Origin: Alphaproteobacteria bacterium US3C007
GTDB taxonomy: Bacteria > Pseudomonadota > Alphaproteobacteria > Rhodobacterales > Rhodobacteraceae
Length of the DNA stretch: 64,000 nucleotides
Assembly (NCBI GenBank): GCA_034423775.1
Contig: CP139918.1
Location: 992,001 to 1,056,000, forward strand
Reading direction: 5' to 3'
Each line of letters opens with the position of its first letter. Positions within the stretch are counted from its first letter, which is position 1. The position numbers and the translations under genes were made by a program. This document shows, piece by piece, positions 43,647-54,138 of this stretch. The notes beneath the pieces were generated by a model that saw only the letters and a program-made list of their open reading frames with translations, made no database searches and had not been told where the DNA came from.

Positions 43647-43846
43647 CCAAGTAGTGGCTTAGTAAACCGACTGCAAAAGGATCGCAAGCCCCGAAACAAA
43701 GAATTTGCAAGAGATTTTGATCAGCCAGACAGGATACGTTCAGAACTAGGCGGTTTTTTATTTCAAGCGCTGAAACATAGGCTGCATCAGCGTTGGCTTT
43801 CCAAGAGCTTCCAATACCAACTCACCCCGCGCATCTAGAGCCTTCG

Positions 43847-45847
43847 CTAGGCCGTAATGCGGGGCCGCCCTGACACCACAGCGGTTAGTCGCGCTTCAAT
43901 GAAGACCATGCGATTCTCTGCCTGCGTTTTTGAAATATCGCGCTGCCAGCTTAGCTCAAGCGCATCAGCCCCTGCAGCCTTCGCCTGCGCTATTGCCTGA
44001 GCCCTCAAGATCTGCTCAAGCGTCTCAAGAGCCAGTGTTTCTTGCGTGAAATCCTGCGTGCCCACGCCACTATGTACGCGAAACACACCTTCTGTGGGCG
44101 CTGTCACCGTGCCGCTGGCGCGCATCGTAATCTGCCCAACAACCGCGCCGATGGCATTTGCAACATCGCCGTGCTGGGGAATCAGCATCGGGCAGTTCAG
44201 GCGCGCGCCAACCGCAGGGTAATAGCTTGGCGCCGAAGCGCCCAACCCCACCACAGGCAGGTTTAGACCAGCATCCAGCTTTATCAATCCACGATGCCCG
44301 CTTAGCCCACGTTCCAGCAAAATATGCCCTGCCAAATCTTGCGAGGCCAAGCCAAAGCTTTGCGTTTCTTCGGCAAAGGCCACGTCTAACAACGCAGTAG
44401 AGGTTTGCCGGGTGAGCTGATCAATAATCATATCCGCCATATCTTGCGGATTTTTTGCCAAGCGCTGCCCGGCGCCCGTGCGCCGCCGCCCAAAGACGCT
44501 AAGGGCTTTTTGCGCCGCCCCGCGATCCCAAAGTTGCGAAGCGCCCAGAAAATGGCTGGCATCCGAAGGCGTTAAAGCTGCAATTTGCACCCCCCCCCGC
44601 GATAGCAAGCGCCGCAAAACCTGCTGCTCTAACCGGCTTTTCAACACCCTATCCAGCGGCTGAAAGTCAAGGGTGAGCCGCTGATAAAGCGCCAGATCGC
44701 GGCTTTGTAACCCTTGCATGGCCGGCCCCGAAAGGCGGCGCACAAAACGCCCATCATATTCGCTTGGAAGCGCCGTATGCAGCTGGCGATCTAACGCATC
44801 ATGCACCAGATCAGGGGCCTCCATCGCCGCCAAGCAAATTGGTAAAACGCGCTTGGGCCCCAGCAACACGCCACCCTGCAACCCTTCAGATAGGAAATGA
44901 ACTTCGCTATCGCCCCCCAAACCCGAGGTGCGCATGGCAACAGCCTCTACCATGGTGCGATAAGGGCCCACTTGAGCCCCCTGCGGATCCAGCGCCGGTT
45001 GGCCATTGCGCAAAACGGCAATATCCGTGGTGGTGCCTCCAATATCAGAGACCAAAGCGGTTTTCTCACCGGTGAGCCACCGCGCGCCCACAAGCGACGC
45101 AGCAGGCCCGCTTAAAATGGTCTCGATGGGTTTGTCGCGCGCCAGTTGCGCCGAAATCAAGGCCCCATCGCCGCGCACCACCATCAAAGGCGCCAGAATA
45201 CCAAGCGCCGTTAATTTGAAGCTTGCCCGCTCAATCAAACCGTCAATCATCCCAATCAAACGGGCGTTTAACACCGACGTGAGCGCCCGCTTTGGCCCAT
45301 TTAACTTCGAGGATAGCTGATGCGACGCGCTAACCGGCTTTCCCGAAACCGCGCGGATAAGCTGGCTAGCCGCTTCTTCATGCGCCGCATTTCGCGTGGC
45401 AAACTGCCCGGCCACGGCAAAGGCTGACACCCCAGTTTGCGCCTCTATCCAGCTTTGCAAAGCGCGCAGATCCAAAGGCTGCTGCTCGGAGCCTGCGTGA
45501 TCATGCCCCCCCGGTAATTCGATGGCCGGATCACCGGCCAATACCTCAGACAGACCATGGCGGATCAGATCACCCGGGCGAAACCCTATATAGACCAATG
45601 CAACCCGTCCGCCTTGCCCTTCAACCAACGCGTTTGTGGCCAATGTGGTTGAGAGCGAGGCCATCGCAATCTCTTCCGGTTTGACCTGCGAGGCGGCCAA
45701 AACCGCCGCAACAGCCTTACCAATCCCCTCAGCCAAATCTGCGCGCGTGGTTAAGGATTTTGCGCTGGCGATCACTTCTGTTTCATCGCGCAGCAACACT
45801 GCATCCGTAAAAGTTCCACCCGTATCAACGCCCAGTAAAACGGCCAT
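43847..45847 (-). CDS. Hydantoinase/oxoprolinase family protein (HyuA-like)
   Basis: A 666-residue ASKHA-fold, ATP-dependent amidohydrolase subunit. The N-terminal motif GVDTGGTFTDAVLL, the middle LVSDIGGTTTDIAVL, and the adenosine/phosphate blocks SGPAASLVGARWL and GLGGDSEVHF define the HyuA/OplA superfamily. These enzymes open hydantoin, oxoproline or related lactam rings, usually with a HyuB partner, but no hyuB is next to it here. The start at 45847 has GAGG just upstream. At the C-terminus, one extra base in a run of four Gs near 43861 would extend the protein by about 30 plausible residues to 43758 (see findings). Substrate unknown. Confidence 0.88.
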   Translation of the reverse strand: MAVLLGVDTGGTFTDAVLLRDETEVIASAKSLTTRADLAEGIGKAVAAVLAASQVKPEEIAMASLSTTLATNALVEGQGGRVALVYIGFRPGDLIRHGLSEVLAGDPAIELPGGHDHAGSEQQPLDLRALQSWIEAQTGVSAFAVAGQFATRNAAHEEAASQLIRAVSGKPVSASHQLSSKLNGPKRALTSVLNARLIGMIDGLIERASFKLTALGILAPLMVVRGDGALISAQLARDKPIETILSGPAASLVGARWLTGEKTALVSDIGGTTTDIAVLRNGQPALDPQGAQVGPYRTMVEAVAMRTSGLGGDSEVHFLSEGLQGGVLLGPKRVLPICLAAMEAPDLVHDALDRQLHTALPSEYDGRFVRRLSGPAMQGLQSRDLALYQRLTLDFQPLDRVLKSRLEQQVLRRLLSRGGVQIAALTPSDASHFLGASQLWDRGAAQKALSVFGRRRTGAGQRLAKNPQDMADMIIDQLTRQTSTALLDVAFAEETQSFGLASQDLAGHILLERGLSGHRGLIKLDAGLNLPVVGLGASAPSYYPAVGARLNCPMLIPQHGDVANAIGAVVGQITMRASGTVTAPTEGVFRVHSGVGTQDFTQETLALETLEQILRAQAIAQAKAAGADALELSWQRDISKTQAENRMVFIEARLTAVVSGRPRITA

Positions 45848-45964
45848 CTGATCCTCTTAATGATTGACTGTTGCAGCTGCCTCCGCCCGCACCTAGTCAC
45901 AATTAAAGCCAAAAGAAAGACAGATTACGACACAAAGCCGCGGATCAAGGCCGCTTTCGACCGG

Positions 45965-46999
45965 TTAAAGTTTTTCAAGCTGCGCTTGCGCCCAAATCGC
46001 GGCTTCTGCGACCGTTGGGTCAGGATCTGATTGTAGGCGGGAGGCCACCGCGGCCAACTCAACCTGCTGCGAATTTCCGATCGCATAAAGTACGTTGCGT
46101 ATAAACCGATCACGGCCGATGCGTTTGATCGGGCTGCCCGAAAATTTCTGGCGAAATTCCGCATCCTTTAGCATCGCCAGCTCGGCCAATTTTGGCGCGG
46201 TTAAATCTTCGCGCGCGTGAAAACGCACATCTTGCGCGGTTTGGGCAAATTTATTCCACGGGCATGCCGCCAAACAATCATCGCAACCATAAATGCGATT
46301 TCCCATCTGCGCCCGTAAATCAAGATCCACCGGGCCTTTATGTTCAATCGTCAGATAGGAAATGCAGCGCCGTGCATCCAACTGATATGGCGCTGGAAAA
46401 GCCTGCGTCGGGCAAGCCTGCAAACACGCCTGACAGGATCCGCAATGATCCGGCTCTTTTTCATCCACCGGCAAATCGAGCGTTGTAAAAATCGCGCCCA
46501 AGAAAAACCAATTGCCCAGTGACCGGCTGACCAAATTCGTATGTTTGCCTTGCCAGCCAAGCCCGGCAGCCTGCGCCAAGGGTTTTTCTGGCACCGGCGC
46601 CGTATCCACAAACACTTTAACAGCGCCGCCCTTCTCGGCGATTAACCAACGGGCCAAGGCTTTCAGGCGTTTTTTAATAATATCATGGTAATCTTTATTT
46701 CGGGCATAAACAGAAATTGTACCGCGATCAGGCTGCGCCAAAACCGCCATCGGATCTTCACTGGGCGCGTAGGATCGCGCCAGCATTATCACCGATTTCG
46801 CCTCTGGCCACAGGGCGCTGGGATCCGAACGCCATGCTTGGCGATCCTCCAGCCAAGCCATTTGCCCGTGATAATTTTTGGCCAAAAACGCGCGCAAATC
46901 GGCCTCCATCTGGGGTACGGCCGAGGGTTGGCAAATCGCCAGTTGATCAAAGCCTTCCCCCTGGGCCTGCGCCAAAAGCCGCTGTTTAAGCTCTTGCAT
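45965..46999 (-). CDS. queG: Epoxyqueuosine reductase QueG
   Basis: Cobalamin- and iron-sulphur-dependent enzyme that performs the last step of queuosine synthesis in tRNA (epoxyqueuosine to queuosine). It is 344 residues. The N-terminal region has the family block [12 protein letters not shown] and [20 protein letters not shown]. The double [4Fe-4S] ferredoxin part shows [17 protein letters not shown] and [14 protein letters not shown] with all eight cysteines. The C-terminal HEAT-like tail is present ([12 protein letters not shown]). Length and motifs are complete. It is in line with the glutathione S-transferase gene 54 bases upstream, probably one transcript. Confidence 0.96.
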   Translation of the reverse strand: MQELKQRLLAQAQGEGFDQLAICQPSAVPQMEADLRAFLAKNYHGQMAWLEDRQAWRSDPSALWPEAKSVIMLARSYAPSEDPMAVLAQPDRGTISVYARNKDYHDIIKKRLKALARWLIAEKGGAVKVFVDTAPVPEKPLAQAAGLGWQGKHTNLVSRSLGNWFFLGAIFTTLDLPVDEKEPDHCGSCQACLQACPTQAFPAPYQLDARRCISYLTIEHKGPVDLDLRAQMGNRIYGCDDCLAACPWNKFAQTAQDVRFHAREDLTAPKLAELAMLKDAEFRQKFSGSPIKRIGRDRFIRNVLYAIGNSQQVELAAVASRLQSDPDPTVAEAAIWAQAQLEKL

Positions 47000-47053
47000 C
47001 AGATCCCGCGCCCAAAATAGAGCGCCGCGCCTATGCCTGAGCCGGACACCATG

Positions 47054-47719
47054 TTAGAAATCCAAATCATTGTAATGTTTGGGCGGTGGAAACCCCGGCA
47101 CTTGATCCGCTAGAATACTTCGAAACGCGGGGCGAGATTTGATTTTTGCGTACCAATCTTTCACGATGGCCGATCGATTCCAATCCACATCTGAAATATA
47201 ATCTAGCACTGACAGATGCGCGGCAGCTGCAAAATCTGCCAGCGTCATCTGATCGCCCGCAAGCCAGCGGCGCTGGTCCAACAGCTCAGACATATAATCA
47301 AGATGAAATTTAATCGCCTTCATACCTGCAATCACGTGTTTGCTTTCAGGAAAACCCTCACCGGTAATTTTCTTGATCACCCGCTCATTTAGCAATTTTA
47401 CCGTCACATCTTTGTGAAACTTATCATCAAACCACGCGATCAAACGGCGCATTTCGTATTTGTCCAAAGCGGTTTTGGGCAGCAGCGCTGGATCGGGATA
47501 TAAATCCTCAAGAAATTCGCAAATCGCACCGCTTTGAGTGAGATAGCCGCTTTCATGCCGCAAAATCGGAACTTGCCCAGCCGGGTTGCGGCGCAAAAAA
47601 TCCGTGCTGCGCTCCCAGTATTTTTCATCGACCAGCTCTACCTCAATGCGTTTTTCAGCAAGGGTCAGCCGAATTTTTCGGCAAAATGGCGAGAGGGGGG
47701 CATGATACAAGCGCAGCAT
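47054..47719 (-). CDS. Glutathione S-transferase family protein
   Basis: A 221-residue GST. The thioredoxin-like N-terminal domain starts MLRLYHAPLSPFCRKIRLTL, with the S-x-x-C active-site-type motif SPFC, the cis-proline in AGQVPIL and the glutathione gamma-glutamyl-binding TQSGAICEFLE. The all-helical C-domain includes WLAGDQMTLADFAAAAHLSV. It lies beside queG, a pairing I believe is common in Rhodobacterales. Likely a cytoplasmic detoxification or stress enzyme; the substrate cannot be told. Confidence 0.92.
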   Translation of the reverse strand: MLRLYHAPLSPFCRKIRLTLAEKRIEVELVDEKYWERSTDFLRRNPAGQVPILRHESGYLTQSGAICEFLEDLYPDPALLPKTALDKYEMRRLIAWFDDKFHKDVTVKLLNERVIKKITGEGFPESKHVIAGMKAIKFHLDYMSELLDQRRWLAGDQMTLADFAAAAHLSVLDYISDVDWNRSAIVKDWYAKIKSRPAFRSILADQVPGFPPPKHYNDLDF

Positions 47720-47762
47720 TTCAGCCTTTCAAAACAAATATCGTCTCACTTTGAATGCCTTG

Positions 47763-47933
47763 TCAGAGCGGATTTTTCAATCCTTCAAACGCCGATTTAT
47801 CCAGCTTGCCACTATTATATCGCCTAAGCCGGTTTACCAAAGGCGCGGCTGACACAGGCAGCGCGCTTGAGCTCTTTAAACCAAGGGCCCAAGCGCTGCT
47901 GTGCTTATTCAGCCGGAATGCTTTTGGCTTCAT
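47763..47933 (-). CDS. Possible small basic protein after gltB
   Basis: A 56-residue frame starting at an ATG inside the 3' end of gltB (overlap 29 bases) and ending at 47763. The C-terminal half reads like real protein: SAAPLVNRLRRYNSGKLDKS then AFEGLKNPL. The N-terminal half is weak and no good ribosome site is seen. It may be a small conserved gene of this group or chance; comparison with related genomes would decide. Confidence 0.3.
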   Translation of the reverse strand: MKPKAFRLNKHSSAWALGLKSSSALPVSAAPLVNRLRRYNSGKLDKSAFEGLKNPL

Positions 47934-50900
47934 CCGATAAAGGATGCGGCAGATGCACCAACATCTCTTTAGGGCACACTTGCAAAAAGTGGTCTTTTTC
48001 CACATCCCATTGGCGCAAAATATCATACGCCTTAGGGCTGCCGGTTTCTTCAGCATGGCGTGAAATCAAAGATTTCAACTGCTCTTGCCAATGCCCAATC
48101 GTGACCGGACAGGTGATCAATGTTTCCATATTCATCCGGCTTTGCGCCAGCGAGTCTGGATCATAGATATAGGCCATGCCACCCGTCATACCGGCGCCAA
48201 AATTGGCCCCGACAGTGCCCAAAATCACCGCAACCCCGCCGGTCATATATTCGCACCCATTGCTGCCGCAGCCTTCAACCACAACCTTGGCACCTGAATT
48301 ACGCACGCCAAAGCGCTCTCCGGCACGCCCGCTTGCGAATAAGTGGCCATCGGTGGCGCCATAGAGAACCGTGTTGCCGATAATCGTATTATCCGCCGCC
48401 ACCAAGGGGCTTGTCATCGCAGGGCGCACCACAATCATGCCCCCTGAAAGCCCCTTGCCAACATAATCATTGGCATCCCCCGACACTTGCAGCTTCAGCC
48501 CGGGCGCGGCAAAGGCGCCCAAAGATTGGCCCGCGCTGCCGGTAAGCTTGATCGTTAGATGATCCTCTTGCAGCGCATTGCGCATACCGAATTTGGTTAC
48601 GATATGGCTGGATATGCGTGTGCCGACGGTACGGTGAGTGTTCTGAACCGAATAAGACAGCTGCATTTTTTCGCCATCTTGTAAAAACCGCGCCGCGTCG
48701 CGCACAATCTCAGCATCCAGCGTATCAGGAACCGTATTGCGGGGACGGTCACGGTTATACACAACCGTGTCAGCCCCATCAACGCGGATCAAAAGCGGGT
48801 TCAAATCTAGGTCATCCAAATGTTCTGCGCCCCGGCTAACTTGCCCCAGCAGATCGGCCCGACCGATGATCTCATCCAATGAGCGCGCGCCAATGCTCGC
48901 CAGAATTTCACGCACCTCCTGCGCATAGAAGGTGATCAAATTCACGACTTTATCCGCGGAGCCAGTGAATTTTGAGCGCAGCTCTTCGTTTTGCGTGCAC
49001 ACGCCGACAGGGCATGTGTTGGATTGGCACTGCCGCACCATAATACAGCCCATCGCAATCAACGCTGCGGTGCCGATGCCAAATTCTTCGGCCCCCATCA
49101 TCGCAGCCATGATGATATCACGACCCGTGCGCAAACCGCCATCGGTGCGCAAGGTAATGCGGTCGCGCAGATTGTTCATCGCCAACACTTGATGGGCCTC
49201 GGTCAATCCCATTTCCCATGGCAAGCCGGCAAATTTAATCGAGGTTGCCGGAGAGGCACCGGTGCCCCCATTGTGGCCGGAAATCAGAATCACATCTGCT
49301 TCGGCTTTTGCAACCCCGGCCGCGATCGTGCCCACGCCCGAAGAAGCGACCAATTTCACCGTCACTTTGCAGCGCGGGTTGATTTGTTTCAAATCATAGA
49401 TCAGCTGCGCCAAATCCTCGATCGAATAAATATCGTGATGTGGAGGTGGGGAAATTAGCGTAACGCCCTTGGTAGAATGGCGCAAACGGGCGATCAAATC
49501 GGTGACCTTCATGCCCGGCAGCTGACCGCCTTCACCTGGCTTCGCCCCTTGCGCGACCTTGATCTCAAGCTCTTCACATTGGTTGAGATATTCCGCAGTC
49601 ACGCCAAAGCGGCCCGAAGCAACTTGCTTGATTTTCGCCGATGGATTGTCACCATTGGGTTCGGGGTGAAAATGCGCGGGATCCTCGCCCCCTTCGCCGC
49701 TATCCGATTTGGCCCCGATACGGTTCATCGCGACGTTTAGCGTTTTATGCGCTTCCGGGCTTAAGGCCCCCAAAGACATACCCGGCGTCACAAAACGCCG
49801 GCGAATCGCCGTGATGCTTTCCACTTCCTCTAATGGCACAGGTTCACCGATCGGCTTCACAGCCAGCAAATCGCGCAAATGAATTGGCGGGTTTGATTGC
49901 ATGCGGGCAGAATATTGTTTCCATAGATCAAAGCTGGCCCGATCACAGGCAGTTTGCATCATATGCATGGTTTGAGCTTCCCAGGCGTGGGTTTCGCCAG
50001 TTTTGCGCGATTTATAAAACCCGCCCATCGGCAAAACACCCGTGGCACCCTGCCAAGCGGCCGCGTGAATTTCTTCTGCTTTTTTCTGCACGCCGCTGAC
50101 GCCAATGCCCGAAATCCGGCTCATCAAACCCGGGAAATATTCAGCGCACATCGCACGGCTAAGCCCAACAGCTTCAAAATTCAAACCGCCCCGATAGGAA
50201 GAAATCACCGAAATACCCATTTTCGACATGATTTTCAGCAAGCCTTGATCGATCGCCTCGCGATAGCGCGTCACAACCTCTGTCAGAGTCCCGTTCAGCA
50301 AGCCGCGCTCGATCCGATCGTTCAAACTGTCCTCGGCCAAATAGGCATTCACCACCGTTGCCCCCGCGCCAATCAATACTGCAAAATAATGCGGATCAAT
50401 GCATTCTGCAGACCGCACATTCAGCGAACAAAACGTACGCAAGCCTTTGCGGGTGAGATGGCTGTGCACGGCTGAGGTGGCCAAAATCATCGGCATAGCA
50501 ATTTTATCTGCGTTAGAAGCATGATCGCTTAACACCAAATGACCCGCCCCCGAACGCACGGCATCTTCTGCCTCTGCCCGGATACGCTCCAACCCAGTTT
50601 GCAGGGCTGATGGCCCTGAACCAACGGCAAAGCTACAGTCAATCTCAACCATCGGCGCGTTAAAATGGCTGGTCAATTCATCCCATTGCGCATTTCCAAC
50701 GAAGGGGCTGTCAAGCACCAGAATTTCAGTTTGCGCGCTGCTTTCATCCAATACGTTTTTAAGATTTCCAAACCGGGTTTTTAGGCTCATCACGCGATAT
50801 TCGCGCAGGCTGTCAATCGGCGGGTTGGTCACTTGCGAGAAATTTTGCCGGAAATAATGCGACAATGGGCGATATTTTTTCGACAAGACCGCGCTCGGTG

Positions 50901-52458
50901 TATCATCACCCATCGATGCAAGCGTTTCTTTGCCATCTTCGGCCATCGGCGCCAGAATTTGTTCGAGTTCTTCGATCGAATATCCCGCAGCAATCTGACG
51001 TTGACGCAAATCTGCGCCGGTAAATAGCGGGGCTTCGGTGACGCTTGCCAAAGGCGCGTCTAATTCGTTAATTTTCTCAACCCAGCTGCCAAAGGGCTGC
51101 GCGGCCGCCAATTTATCTTTGATCGCTGTGTCATGGTATAATCTTCCATCACTCATATCGACCGCGAGCAATTGCCCCGGGCCCAAGGCGCCCTTTTCGC
51201 GCACCGTGGCCTCATCAATCGGCACCATGCCGGTTTCGGATCCGGCGATCAGCAAGCCATCGCCCGTCACCACATAACGCATCGGGCGCAAACCATTGCG
51301 ATCCAGCCCAGCGCAAACCCAGCGACCATCGGTCATCGCCAAAGCCGCAGGGCCATCCCATGGCTCCATGACCGAGTTGCAATAAGAATACATATCCCGC
51401 CAAGCATCGGGCAGGTCTTTGCCCTGCTTTGACCAGGTTTCAGGCACCAACATGGTTTTCGCCATTGGCGCATTGCGCCCGGCCCGCACCAAGGCCTCGA
51501 ACACTGCGTCAAGCGCCGCAGAATCAGAAGAGCCGCTTGGCACGATGGGTTTGATGTCTTCAGCCGTGTCGCCAAATGCCGTGCTTGCCATGCGAATTTC
51601 ATGGCTTTTCATCCAATTCACATTGCCTTTAAGCGTGTTGATTTCGCCATTATGCGCGAGCATCCGAAAAGGTTGCGCCAACCACCATTGCGGAAACGTG
51701 TTTGTGGAATAGCGCTGATGATAAATGGCAAAGGCGCTGGTGAAGCGCTCATCCATCAAATCGGGATAGAACACCGCCACTTGCTCGGCCAGCATCATGC
51801 CTTTGTAAATGATCGAACGGCAGGACAGCGAGGCGATGTAAAGTTGCCCCACACCCGATGCGGCCGCAGATTTTTCAATCCGGCGGCGGATCACGTAGAG
51901 ATCGCGCTCAAACGTTTCTTCATCTACCCCTTTGGAGTTGCTGATCAGAATTTGTTCAATTTCGGGCCGCGTTGCGTTTGCTTTTTCACCCAGACAACTG
52001 ACCTCAACGGGCACGTGTCGCCATCCATAGATATAATAGCCCATCCGCAAAACTTCGCTTTCAACGATGCTTCGGCAGGTTTCTTGCGCGCCAAAATCTG
52101 CGCGGGGTAAAAACACCTGCCCCACAGCCACCAGCTCATCTTGGCGCGGTTCATGACCCGTCCGGCGGATTTGATCATAGAAAAACCGCACGGGTATTTG
52201 CACGTGAATGCCGGCTCCGTCGCCGGTTTTGCCATCTGCATCCACAGCGCCGCGGTGCCAAACCGCTTTCAACGCGGCAATGCCATTTTCAACAACTTTG
52301 CGGCTGGCCTTGCCATTGATCGACACCACCAAACCTACGCCGCATGAGGCATGCTCATCCTCTTCGCGATACAGGCTGTTCTGCGTCATCCATTGGCGCT
52401 TTTGTTCCTGTTGCTTCATCCAATCTGGCCCAAAGCCCGTGGTGTTTTCATGTGTCAT
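47905..52458 (-). CDS. gltB: Glutamate synthase large subunit (GltB)
   Basis: Large subunit of NADPH-GOGAT, which makes two glutamates from glutamine and 2-oxoglutarate. It is 1,517 residues. The catalytic cysteine of the class II amidotransferase domain is in ASCGVGLVVSINGK (about residue 38, the new N-terminus after processing). Later come the central domain, the FMN-binding synthase domain (GEGGEDPAHF, SGHNGGTGASPATSIKFAGL), the [3Fe-4S] cysteines in CIMVRQCQSNTCPVGVC, and the C-terminal GXGXG repeats (GGMAYIYDPD end). The start has GGAG seven bases upstream. It follows gltD by 78 bases. Together with urease it channels urea nitrogen into glutamate. Confidence 0.98.
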   Translation of the reverse strand: MTHENTTGFGPDWMKQQEQKRQWMTQNSLYREEDEHASCGVGLVVSINGKASRKVVENGIAALKAVWHRGAVDADGKTGDGAGIHVQIPVRFFYDQIRRTGHEPRQDELVAVGQVFLPRADFGAQETCRSIVESEVLRMGYYIYGWRHVPVEVSCLGEKANATRPEIEQILISNSKGVDEETFERDLYVIRRRIEKSAAASGVGQLYIASLSCRSIIYKGMMLAEQVAVFYPDLMDERFTSAFAIYHQRYSTNTFPQWWLAQPFRMLAHNGEINTLKGNVNWMKSHEIRMASTAFGDTAEDIKPIVPSGSSDSAALDAVFEALVRAGRNAPMAKTMLVPETWSKQGKDLPDAWRDMYSYCNSVMEPWDGPAALAMTDGRWVCAGLDRNGLRPMRYVVTGDGLLIAGSETGMVPIDEATVREKGALGPGQLLAVDMSDGRLYHDTAIKDKLAAAQPFGSWVEKINELDAPLASVTEAPLFTGADLRQRQIAAGYSIEELEQILAPMAEDGKETLASMGDDTPSAVLSKKYRPLSHYFRQNFSQVTNPPIDSLREYRVMSLKTRFGNLKNVLDESSAQTEILVLDSPFVGNAQWDELTSHFNAPMVEIDCSFAVGSGPSALQTGLERIRAEAEDAVRSGAGHLVLSDHASNADKIAMPMILATSAVHSHLTRKGLRTFCSLNVRSAECIDPHYFAVLIGAGATVVNAYLAEDSLNDRIERGLLNGTLTEVVTRYREAIDQGLLKIMSKMGISVISSYRGGLNFEAVGLSRAMCAEYFPGLMSRISGIGVSGVQKKAEEIHAAAWQGATGVLPMGGFYKSRKTGETHAWEAQTMHMMQTACDRASFDLWKQYSARMQSNPPIHLRDLLAVKPIGEPVPLEEVESITAIRRRFVTPGMSLGALSPEAHKTLNVAMNRIGAKSDSGEGGEDPAHFHPEPNGDNPSAKIKQVASGRFGVTAEYLNQCEELEIKVAQGAKPGEGGQLPGMKVTDLIARLRHSTKGVTLISPPPHHDIYSIEDLAQLIYDLKQINPRCKVTVKLVASSGVGTIAAGVAKAEADVILISGHNGGTGASPATSIKFAGLPWEMGLTEAHQVLAMNNLRDRITLRTDGGLRTGRDIIMAAMMGAEEFGIGTAALIAMGCIMVRQCQSNTCPVGVCTQNEELRSKFTGSADKVVNLITFYAQEVREILASIGARSLDEIIGRADLLGQVSRGAEHLDDLDLNPLLIRVDGADTVVYNRDRPRNTVPDTLDAEIVRDAARFLQDGEKMQLSYSVQNTHRTVGTRISSHIVTKFGMRNALQEDHLTIKLTGSAGQSLGAFAAPGLKLQVSGDANDYVGKGLSGGMIVVRPAMTSPLVAADNTIIGNTVLYGATDGHLFASGRAGERFGVRNSGAKVVVEGCGSNGCEYMTGGVAVILGTVGANFGAGMTGGMAYIYDPDSLAQSRMNMETLITCPVTIGHWQEQLKSLISRHAEETGSPKAYDILRQWDVEKDHFLQVCPKEMLVHLPHPLSDEAKSIPAE

Positions 52459-52536
52459 GGATCATCTCCTTATGCGGCGGCGACCAAATTGCCCGAAGCC
52501 ATTTGATGGCGGGCGTCAGCGCGGCCTTTTATCTTG

Positions 52537-54012
52537 TTATTCTGCGGCGATAGCAGCCGAAGGTTGCAGCTCGGCAATGATGGCATTGGCCGTATCCTGT
52601 CCATCTTTGATGGCCCAAACCACCAATGAGGCTCCGCGCACGATATCGCCCACCGCGTAAACCCCCGGAAGCGCTGTTTTCCCGCTTCCAAACGCGGCTT
52701 TTATCGTTCCCCAGCGGGTCACGGGCAATTCGGGTTGGTCAAATAAATGCGGAAGATCTTCCGGTTCAAAGCCCAGAGCTTTGATCACCAGATCCGCCTT
52801 TTCGACATAGCGGCTGCCCTCGATCACCTCAGGCATGCGCCGTCCGGTGGCATCAGGCGCCCCAAGGCGCATTTTATGCCCCAGCACACCGCGCACAGGG
52901 CCGGCTTGCGCGGCAACCGCTTTCACATCCTGAATGTTCGTATCATCCACAAACGCTTCGGGCGCAGATAGCCATTCAAAAACAACGCCTTCTTCTTCAG
53001 CATTTTCAACTTCCCGCTGCGATCCGGGCATATTGGCGCGGTCGCGGCGATACATGCATTTTACCGAGGTGGCCCCTTGGCGGATCGCCGTGCGCACGCA
53101 ATCCATCGCCGTATCCCCACCGCCGATCACCACCACGTTTTTATCGGCAGCATTCAACGCACCGCTGGTAAATTCTGGCACGTCATCGCCAAAATTTTCA
53201 CGGTTTGACGTGGCCAGAAAGTCGAGCGCTTGCACAACGCCCGAGAGCGCGCCGCCCGGCACATCCAAATCGCGGATTTTGTAAACGCCAGTAGCCACAA
53301 TCACGGCATCATGCTGCGCGCGTAGGTCCTCAAACGTGATATCTTCGCCGATATTGCAATTCAACTTAAGCGTCACCCCGCCATCAACCAATTGCTGATT
53401 GCGGCGCATAACAATGTCTTTTTCCAGCTTGAAGCCGGGAATACCATAGGTGAGCAATCCACCTGCCCGGTCATAGCGGTCATAAATCGTAACCTGAAAC
53501 CCCGCCCGGCGCAGCCGATCCGCAGCGGCTAACCCACCGGGCCCTGCGCCAATAATACCAACCGATTTATCAAGCTCGCGTGCGGGTGATAAAGGCTGCA
53601 CCCAGCCTTCTTGCCATGCGGTATCGGTGATATATTTCTCGACGGCCCCAATCGTGACGGTTTCATGCCCCGATTGCTCGATCACGCAATTGCCTTCGCA
53701 CAAACGGTCTTGCGGACAGATCCGCCCGCAGATCTCAGGAAAACTATTGGTCGCCTGCGACACCTCATAGGCTTCTTGTAGGCGGCCCTCGGCCGTTAAG
53801 TGCAACCAATCGGGGATATTGTTGTGAAGCGGGCAATGCGACTGGCAGTAAGGCACCCCGCATTGGCTACAGCGGCTCGATTGCTCTTTTGCCTTCTCAG
53901 CCGCGAATTCGGCGTAGATTTCTTTGAAATCTTCTGCACGCTCGGTCGCGCTGCGTTTCTTTGGCATATCGCGTTCGATCGACACGAATTTTAACATTGG
54001 CTGCTTGGCCAT
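52537..54012 (-). CDS. gltD: Glutamate synthase small subunit (GltD)
   Basis: NADPH-oxidising FAD/Fe-S subunit of GOGAT, 491 residues. AGGAGG lies six bases before the ATG at 54012. Cysteine-rich N-terminus: SSRCSQCGVPYCQSHCPLHN and GRICPQDRLCEGNC (two [4Fe-4S] clusters). FAD-binding GIIGAGPGGLAAADRLRRAG and NADPH-binding VVVIGGGDTAMDCVRTA are intact, as is GVYAVGDIVRGASLVVWAI near the end. The gene order gltD-gltB and a shared direction indicate one operon with its promoter in the 54.0-54.2 kb spacer, where a striking palindrome lies. Confidence 0.98.
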   Translation of the reverse strand: MAKQPMLKFVSIERDMPKKRSATERAEDFKEIYAEFAAEKAKEQSSRCSQCGVPYCQSHCPLHNNIPDWLHLTAEGRLQEAYEVSQATNSFPEICGRICPQDRLCEGNCVIEQSGHETVTIGAVEKYITDTAWQEGWVQPLSPARELDKSVGIIGAGPGGLAAADRLRRAGFQVTIYDRYDRAGGLLTYGIPGFKLEKDIVMRRNQQLVDGGVTLKLNCNIGEDITFEDLRAQHDAVIVATGVYKIRDLDVPGGALSGVVQALDFLATSNRENFGDDVPEFTSGALNAADKNVVVIGGGDTAMDCVRTAIRQGATSVKCMYRRDRANMPGSQREVENAEEEGVVFEWLSAPEAFVDDTNIQDVKAVAAQAGPVRGVLGHKMRLGAPDATGRRMPEVIEGSRYVEKADLVIKALGFEPEDLPHLFDQPELPVTRWGTIKAAFGSGKTALPGVYAVGDIVRGASLVVWAIKDGQDTANAIIAELQPSAAIAAE

Positions 54013-54138
54013 GAGAGCCTCCTACTTTCAATTTCTGGTTATGTAGCGGAAGCCTATCAAAAAGAAAAGGCAGAAGTGCTGACGTTTATTTTCACTTACA
54101 CCCTTAAAAAACAAATAATTGACAATCTAGATCAAAAA

